22,204 bases of DNA from a virus: positions 1 to 22,204 of the IMG/VR virus record IMGVR_UViG_3300013131_000273. One strand, 5' to 3'. Positions 1 to 4,481 of the stretch are shown here, piece by piece. The notes under the pieces were generated by a model, which searched no databases, was not told where the DNA came from, and was given only the letters and a program-made list of their open reading frames with translations. The position numbers and the translations under genes were made by a program. Each line of letters opens with the position of its first letter. Position 1 is the stretch's first letter.

Positions 1-43
1 GGGTGAATACTTCTCGACGGGTGCGGCGAGCGCCGACGCCTGA
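1..43 (+). CDS. 3' end of an upstream gene (partial)
   Basis: Reading from base 2 gives 13 codons (GEYFSTGAASADA) and a TGA at 41-43, followed 25 bases later by a strong intrinsic terminator. This is what the end of an upstream same-strand gene would look like. The fragment is too short to identify, and only the placement before the terminator supports it. Confidence 0.4.
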   Translation, partial: GEYFSTGAASADA

Positions 44-68
44 CCCCAGGTAGCGGTGGCGAACTCGA

Positions 69-107
69 CGCCCGGACCCTCCTTACGGCGGGTCCGGGCG
101 TTGTCTT
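69..107 (+). terminator. Intrinsic terminator upstream of the modification operon
   Basis: A perfect 11-bp GC-rich stem (69-79 with 90-100) encloses a 10-base loop and is followed by a T-rich tail (TTGTCTT, 101-107). It lies just after the upstream stop codon and ahead of the modification operon, so it should isolate the operon from read-through. It is the best hairpin in this part of the window. Confidence 0.8.
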
Positions 108-143
108 ATCTAACGGTCACTAGAGGTGCGGTAGCTCTCTCGC

Positions 144-180
144 CCCCGACCCCTCGGGGAGTAAAGTAGCCCTCGGAGGT
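144..180 (+). promoter_or_regulatory. Leader hairpin and ribosome binding site deciding the dioxygenase start
   Basis: A 6-bp stem with a CCCC loop (144-149 with 154-159) lies 15 bases before GGAGGT at 175-180. The GGAGGT touches an ATG at 181 with no spacing but is 6 bases from the in-frame ATG at 187, so 187 is the likely start. The leader between the terminator and this site must hold the operon promoter, but I could not pick convincing -35/-10 boxes. Confidence 0.5.
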
Positions 181-186
181 ATGAGT

Positions 187-1365
187 ATGGACCAGCCCGA
201 TCCTCGCGCTGAACTACGAACGAAAGACGGGCTGGAGTGGTGGGAGTGGAAGCGCGAGGACGGTGTTCGCCAGATCCACCTCACGGGCAAGGGTTGCCTC
301 TCTGATTCCGAAACCGACGCGCTCGCCGGGGAGTTCCTCACGGAATCCCACTACTCGGTCCTACTGAGAGACGAGGACGCCGACGTGTACCGACCGGAGT
401 CGGTTAGCGCGCTCGCTATGTTCGCCGGGGGCGAATCGGAACCCGTTGAGGAACGGCTACTCGTTTCGATCCGGCGGGGCGCGCTCCCGAAGTCGGTGAC
501 CCGTCCGGCCTGGGGGATTCTCCGCAAGGCGGCTCACGCCTCCAAGAATCGCGGCTTCGCGGCGGGGAAGGCGACCGCCGAAGGGCTGGGGAAAGACCCG
601 TCCCGGTTTATCTCGCGGGGCGGGGCGACGGCTCGGTACCTGACCCAAGACGGTATGCTCTCCGAGACTTCCGAGAGCAACATGGTTCTCTCGGGCATCG
701 TCGGTAACTTCAACTCGACCCCCCGGAACCCCTACTGCCGTCAGACGGCGTTTACTCGGGATAACTTCGACGAGTTCCTGACGGCGATGCCGCTCATCGA
801 GGAGGCGAACCTCGCTTTCAAGAAGCTCGTCCCGACCCGCTGGGAGAATCAGCGCCGCTTCGTTCAAGATACCGACCTCGCCAAGAAGGGGTGGACGCTC
901 GGCGATACGGTGTTCTCCACGATCACGGTCAACAAGAACTACCAGACCGGCGTCCACAAGGACGCCGGGGATCTCCTACGGGGATTCGGCAATCTGATGG
1001 TGCTGGAAGGTCCGACCCACGCTTACCGGGGCGGTCATACCGTCTTCCCGAAGTTCCGGGTCGCCGTCGATCTCCGGGAGGGGGATTTCCTGGGGATGGA
1101 CGTTCATGAGTGGCACGGTAACACGGCGCTCTCCTCCGCCGTCGAGGGGGAGGACGATTGGGAGCGGATCAGCGTCGTCTGCTACGTCCGGGTAGACATG
1201 ACGAAGTGCGGCACCCAGGAAGAAGAGTCCCAGAAGCACGAAACCTGGCAACAGCGCTGGCGCAATCCCCTAGAGCAGCACGCCTTCCGCCTAGAGGAGG
1301 ATCGCGTCTATCAGGAGGGGCTCGCCTACGCTTCTAGCGTACTGTTCAATACCGAGGAAACGTGA
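187..1365 (+). CDS. TET/JBP-family 2-oxoglutarate/Fe(II) DNA base dioxygenase
   Basis: This 392-residue protein is predicted to hydroxylate the 5-methyl group of a pyrimidine in DNA (thymine, or 5-methylcytosine if a C5-methyltransferase exists elsewhere), giving a 5-hydroxymethyl base. The double-stranded beta-helix motifs are visible: the HxD metal pair in GVHKDAGD (H257, D259), a GGHTVFP strand, the distal metal ligand in HEWHGNT (H310), and an Arg for 2-oxoglutarate in ERISVV (R327). The stretches FSTITVN, DAGDLLRGFG and RISVVCYVR match the TET/JBP subfamily rather than AlkB or prolyl hydroxylases. The N-terminal 130 residues are less conserved. The ATG at 187 is chosen because GGAGGT sits 6 bases upstream. 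It is the first gene of an operon whose next members act on hydroxymethylated bases, and its stop overlaps the kinase start by 4 bases. The family call is firm; the substrate base is not determined. Confidence 0.88.
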   Translation: MDQPDPRAELRTKDGLEWWEWKREDGVRQIHLTGKGCLSDSETDALAGEFLTESHYSVLLRDEDADVYRPESVSALAMFAGGESEPVEERLLVSIRRGALPKSVTRPAWGILRKAAHASKNRGFAAGKATAEGLGKDPSRFISRGGATARYLTQDGMLSETSESNMVLSGIVGNFNSTPRNPYCRQTAFTRDNFDEFLTAMPLIEEANLAFKKLVPTRWENQRRFVQDTDLAKKGWTLGDTVFSTITVNKNYQTGVHKDAGDLLRGFGNLMVLEGPTHAYRGGHTVFPKFRVAVDLREGDFLGMDVHEWHGNTALSSAVEGEDDWERISVVCYVRVDMTKCGTQEEESQKHETWQQRWRNPLEQHAFRLEEDRVYQEGLAYASSVLFNTEET

Positions 1366-1949
1366 ACGACCGTTCATCCGAGAAGAAGGTACTCTGGGTC
1401 CTGGGGGAGCCGGGGGTCGGTAAGACGACGCTCGTTCGCGAGCTAACGAGGGGGCTCGACCTCTCGTTCGTTGAGAATCCGAAGTGGACCCTAGCCGAAG
1501 GAATCGCTCTCGCCGGTCACTACAAGGGCGGTACGTTCGACGGTGCGGATACTGTCCCGTACAACGGCGTCGAGGCGGCGCTCCAGTACTGGGAGGGGAA
1601 CCTGCGCGATAGGTACCCGTTGACCCTGCTCGACGGGGATCGATTCTCGCACGATGGCGCTCGGCAGTTCTTCTCCGAGAGGGCGGCGACCTACGCGGTA
1701 CTGCTAACGGCCCCAGAGGAGCTAGTCGCCGCTCGTCGGAAGGAGCGGGGGTCGAACCAGTCCGCTACTTGGATCGCGGGACGCAAGACGAAGTCCGCCC
1801 GATTCTTTGAGGGCTTCGCTGATTCCCGGTCCCTAAAAATCGACGGTTCCCTGGCCTCCAGCGAAATCGCGGATCGGGTACGGGACCTACTTCAGAACGG
1901 GTCGGGCGTCAGCGAGTCGGACAACCCGCTCGCGTGGTTTGGGTCATGA
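1362..1949 (+). CDS. P-loop kinase of the 5-hydroxymethylpyrimidine DNA kinase type
   Basis: This 195-residue protein starts at GTG within a GTGA overlap with the dioxygenase. It has a Walker A loop (GEPGVGKTT, residues 15-23), a Walker-B-like Asp in TLLDGDRF, and a basic lid region with SNQSATWIAGRKTKSARF. These are features of the kinases that phosphorylate 5-hydroxymethyl-dU in phage DNA (HMUDK, studied in Salmonella phage ViI and Pseudomonas phage M6). The inferred role is to activate the hydroxymethyl group made by the dioxygenase as a phosphate or pyrophosphate leaving group. The helical domain found in some HMUDK proteins is absent here; a helical protein is encoded next instead. The kinase fold is certain from the P-loop. 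The DNA substrate is inferred from the lid motif and the neighbours. Confidence 0.75.
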   Translation: MNDRSSEKKVLWVLGEPGVGKTTLVRELTRGLDLSFVENPKWTLAEGIALAGHYKGGTFDGADTVPYNGVEAALQYWEGNLRDRYPLTLLDGDRFSHDGARQFFSERAATYAVLLTAPEELVAARRKERGSNQSATWIAGRKTKSARFFEGFADSRSLKIDGSLASSEIADRVRDLLQNGSGVSESDNPLAWFGS

Positions 1950-2878
1950 GCGACGTTCTGTCTCTGTTCGACGTTTCTCCGCCGAAGTTAGACGACCGCC
2001 CTTACCAGGAGCGGCCCCTGTTCGATTCGTTCGTCGCCTTCTCCAAGGCGCAACTCCACAGCGGGGACATCGACCCCGCCTACCCCGTTCTGAAAGAGAT
2101 TTACCGGAGGAGGGGGTACTCTCCAGACCAGGCGCTCTGGCACACGCTGCTCTACGTCACCTGGTACAACCTCGGGTCCGCTGAGCGGGCTTTCAGTCAG
2201 TATCCCGACCCGTCGAAGAGCCTCGACGAACCGCTCGTTCTACCTACCGGCACGGAACGTCGCTCGTTTCGGGGGAACGACCTAGCCCGATCCCATCTAA
2301 ACTCGCTGCTAGACTTGTCGAAGCCGCACGGGTCTCTGCTCGCCTGGTTGAGAAAAGCGAGCGAGAAGACCGGGGAAGAAGGCTGGGACGGGGTGCGAGA
2401 GGAGTTCCAGCGCGTCAAGTACGCCGGTCCCTGGAGCAGCTACAAGCTGGCGGACCTACTCGCCCACGTTCACGATTTTCCGATTACGGCTTCAGACCTG
2501 GGCATCGGCGGAGCGAGCGAGACGGCGGGTCCGATTCCGGGCATGGTAATTCTCACCGGATACGACTGGAAGAAATGCGCGACCGACCTCTCGGTCCAGC
2601 GAGAGCTTCTCGCTCATAGCCGGTCGAGGGGGGTACCGTTCTCGGGTCTCGACCAGCTGGAGACTTGCCTCTGCGACTTCAACTCGCTCTCCAAAGGGCG
2701 GTACTATGTCGGTCACGACATCGACCAGCAGATGGAGCACCTCAAGAGCGCCTCTGAGGACTTCTGGGAGGCTAGGACCGTCTCTTTCCCCTCTCGATAC
2801 TTAGGAGAGCGTAACGGATGGGTCGGAGTCCGTAAGCATCTCAAGAGCGTTTTTTTCTTGACCGGAGAGATACGATGA
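1946..2878 (+). CDS. Amino acid:DNA transferase-like protein (aGPT-PPlase2 type)
   Basis: This 310-residue, mostly helical protein starts at the ATG in an ATGA overlap with the kinase, which is preferred over an upstream GTG at 1934. The segment LDQLETCLCDFNS...KGRYYVGHDIDQQ (about residues 237-262) has the conserved Cys/Asn and GHDID residues I associate with the family first called alpha-glutamyl/putrescinyl thymine pyrophosphorylases. That family was later shown to transfer glycine or serine onto phosphorylated hydroxymethyl-dU in DNA. The proposed role is to displace the phosphate with an amino acid or amine. Its position directly behind the kinase fits. I cannot tell which amino acid is used, and it could instead be a detached helical domain working with the kinase, since the two helical families are related. 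Confidence 0.65.
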   Translation: MSDVLSLFDVSPPKLDDRPYQERPLFDSFVAFSKAQLHSGDIDPAYPVLKEIYRRRGYSPDQALWHTLLYVTWYNLGSAERAFSQYPDPSKSLDEPLVLPTGTERRSFRGNDLARSHLNSLLDLSKPHGSLLAWLRKASEKTGEEGWDGVREEFQRVKYAGPWSSYKLADLLAHVHDFPITASDLGIGGASETAGPIPGMVILTGYDWKKCATDLSVQRELLAHSRSRGVPFSGLDQLETCLCDFNSLSKGRYYVGHDIDQQMEHLKSASEDFWEARTVSFPSRYLGERNGWVGVRKHLKSVFFLTGEIR

Positions 2879-3717
2879 CCGATCTGTTCGGAGTGAAACA
2901 GGAGCCTCTCCTGGCGGACGCTACCCCGATTGAGATGGTGACGGATCGAATCTCAGTGAAGAGGGAGGACTTGTGCTCCCCCCATCCAGGCCCTTCCTTC
3001 AGCAAGATCCGGGGCGTGCTGAAGCACATTGAAAAGCGAGCCGAGAGCGAGATCGGGGTCCTCGATACCTACCACTCTAAAGCTGGTTGGGCGGTATCCT
3101 ACGTCTCCCACCACCTGGGCAAGAAGGCGCTCGATTTCTACCCTCGGTACAAAGACGACGGACCGGAGCTTCGCCTTCAGCAGAAGATGGCCGCGCAGTA
3201 CGGCGCGGAACTGTTTGAACTTACGGCGGGTAGGAGCGCAATTCTCTACCATCGCGCCCGTAAAGAGTGTAATAGCCGAGGGGCCTATCTTATGCCTAAC
3301 GCCCTGAAGCTACCGGAGACGGTGGAGGAGTGCGCCGAGGAAGTCCTACGCACTCCCGACCTTCACAGGTACGCAAACCTGGTGATCAGCGTATCGTCTG
3401 GAACGATAGCGTCGGGTGTCCTTCGCGGGTTCGCGAAAGCAAAAATCTATCCGAATGTCTGGCTCCACGCGGGTTACTCCCGCTCTGAGTCCGAGCTTCG
3501 TCGATATATCGCAACGAAAGTACCGAAGCTGACCTTCTGGCCCTCTGACGTGAATCTCGTCGATGAAAAGTATGGGTACAAGGACGCCGCGAAGGTCGAG
3601 GACCCGCCTCCCTTTCCCTGCAACCCCTACTACGATCTGAAGGCGTGGAAGTGGCTCGGGTCTAAAGGTGTGGGGGCGATGAAGGGTAGCGTCCTCTTCT
3701 GGAACATAGGAGCATGA
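2875..3717 (+). CDS. Fold-type II PLP-dependent enzyme (cysteine synthase/ACC deaminase-like)
   Basis: This 280-residue protein starts in an ATGA overlap. KREDL followed by PSFSKIRG is the usual beginning of a tryptophan-synthase-beta/ACC-deaminase-like domain, and K44 is the candidate Schiff-base lysine. A segment resembling the substrate loop (YHSKAGWAVSYVSHHLGKK) and a Ser/Gly-rich phosphate-binding turn (SVSSGTIASGVLRGF) follow in the expected order. At 280 residues it is shorter than typical members. Related PLP enzymes occur in phage thymine hypermodification clusters, where they act on the amino acid already attached to the base, for example by decarboxylation. That reaction is inferred from context here. 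Free amino acid metabolism is the alternative, but the tight operon placement argues against it. Confidence 0.7.
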   Translation: MTDLFGVKQEPLLADATPIEMVTDRISVKREDLCSPHPGPSFSKIRGVLKHIEKRAESEIGVLDTYHSKAGWAVSYVSHHLGKKALDFYPRYKDDGPELRLQQKMAAQYGAELFELTAGRSAILYHRARKECNSRGAYLMPNALKLPETVEECAEEVLRTPDLHRYANLVISVSSGTIASGVLRGFAKAKIYPNVWLHAGYSRSESELRRYIATKVPKLTFWPSDVNLVDEKYGYKDAAKVEDPPPFPCNPYYDLKAWKWLGSKGVGAMKGSVLFWNIGA

Positions 3718-3718
3718 C

Positions 3719-4468
3719 ATGGGGATTGTGAATTACGAAGGTAAGTTGACCTACTACGTCATGGGGAAGTACCCCCTTTCGATCCACGAAGAGGACCTGG
3801 ATACGGCTTCGACAGGGGCTGGATCCCGAGGGTACTTCTATTACCTCCAGAAGAAGCCTCTAGACCTGGACAAGAACAATCGGTGCTTCAACCAGATGCT
3901 GGACGTGGCGGTCGCGTCCGGTCTTCCGAACCATCTCCGGGTCGTTGAGTTCTTCGGGGGCATCGGTTCGTCCGCGACCATCATCCAGGAGCGACTTCGC
4001 CCTCAAGAACACCTTATCTGGGACCTCGATCCGTTCTGCGCTCGGCATCTGAAGCGGGCGTTTGAAAATCGAAGCGGAGTGACCGTGACGGAGGGGGACG
4101 CTTACGCCCAGGCTCCTCTTGCGGTCACTCCGGACACTCTCCTCGTCGCCGATTTCAACACGTTCTCCATCCTGTACTTGACGAAGGAGAGACCGGAGGC
4201 GAAGGCGCTTGGAGCGTCCCTCGCGGCGCGTCCGAGGTGGGCGGTTCTCACCGACTCAGCCGTCAATAAGTTTCATCTCAATCGCGTTCCGTATGAGAGA
4301 GTGTTCGGGCGCGAGATCCGGTCTATGGAGGAGTACGGGGCGGCTCTCAGCGAATACCTCTCTCAGAGGTGGGGATACCGGATCGTTAGTTCTGCCGGGC
4401 ATCGAAACGCGACCTACTACTTGGTCGAGGCCGGGAAGTCGGTTCCTTTCCAGACCTTGAAGCTGTAA
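3719..4468 (+). CDS. SAM-dependent methyltransferase-like protein of unknown target
   Basis: This 249-residue protein starts at ATG 3719, with AGGAG 6 bases upstream. RVVEFFGGIGSSATII (from about residue 74) looks like motif I of a Rossmann-fold methyltransferase. It is followed by LIWDLDPFCARHLK, where the acidic residue would bind the SAM ribose, and by LLVADFNTFS (D145), which occupies the motif IV position. It lacks the Pro-Cys and ENV motifs of C5-cytosine methyltransferases, and DFNTF is not the DPPY/NPPY of N-methyltransferases, so it may methylate the new side chain or have lost methyl transfer. About 70 N-terminal residues are unassigned. It sits between the PLP and radical SAM genes in the same operon, so a tailoring step is the likely role. 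Confidence 0.55.
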   Translation: MGIVNYEGKLTYYVMGKYPLSIHEEDLDTASTGAGSRGYFYYLQKKPLDLDKNNRCFNQMLDVAVASGLPNHLRVVEFFGGIGSSATIIQERLRPQEHLIWDLDPFCARHLKRAFENRSGVTVTEGDAYAQAPLAVTPDTLLVADFNTFSILYLTKERPEAKALGASLAARPRWAVLTDSAVNKFHLNRVPYERVFGREIRSMEEYGAALSEYLSQRWGYRIVSSAGHRNATYYLVEAGKSVPFQTLKL

Positions 4469-4481
4469 CAGAAGGATTTAC

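Noticed and set aside
3719-4468. C5-cytosine methyltransferase as partner for the TET/JBP enzyme
   Set aside because: The Rossmann motif I is present, but the Pro-Cys catalytic motif, ENV motif and target recognition region are not, so it cannot be called a C5-methyltransferase.
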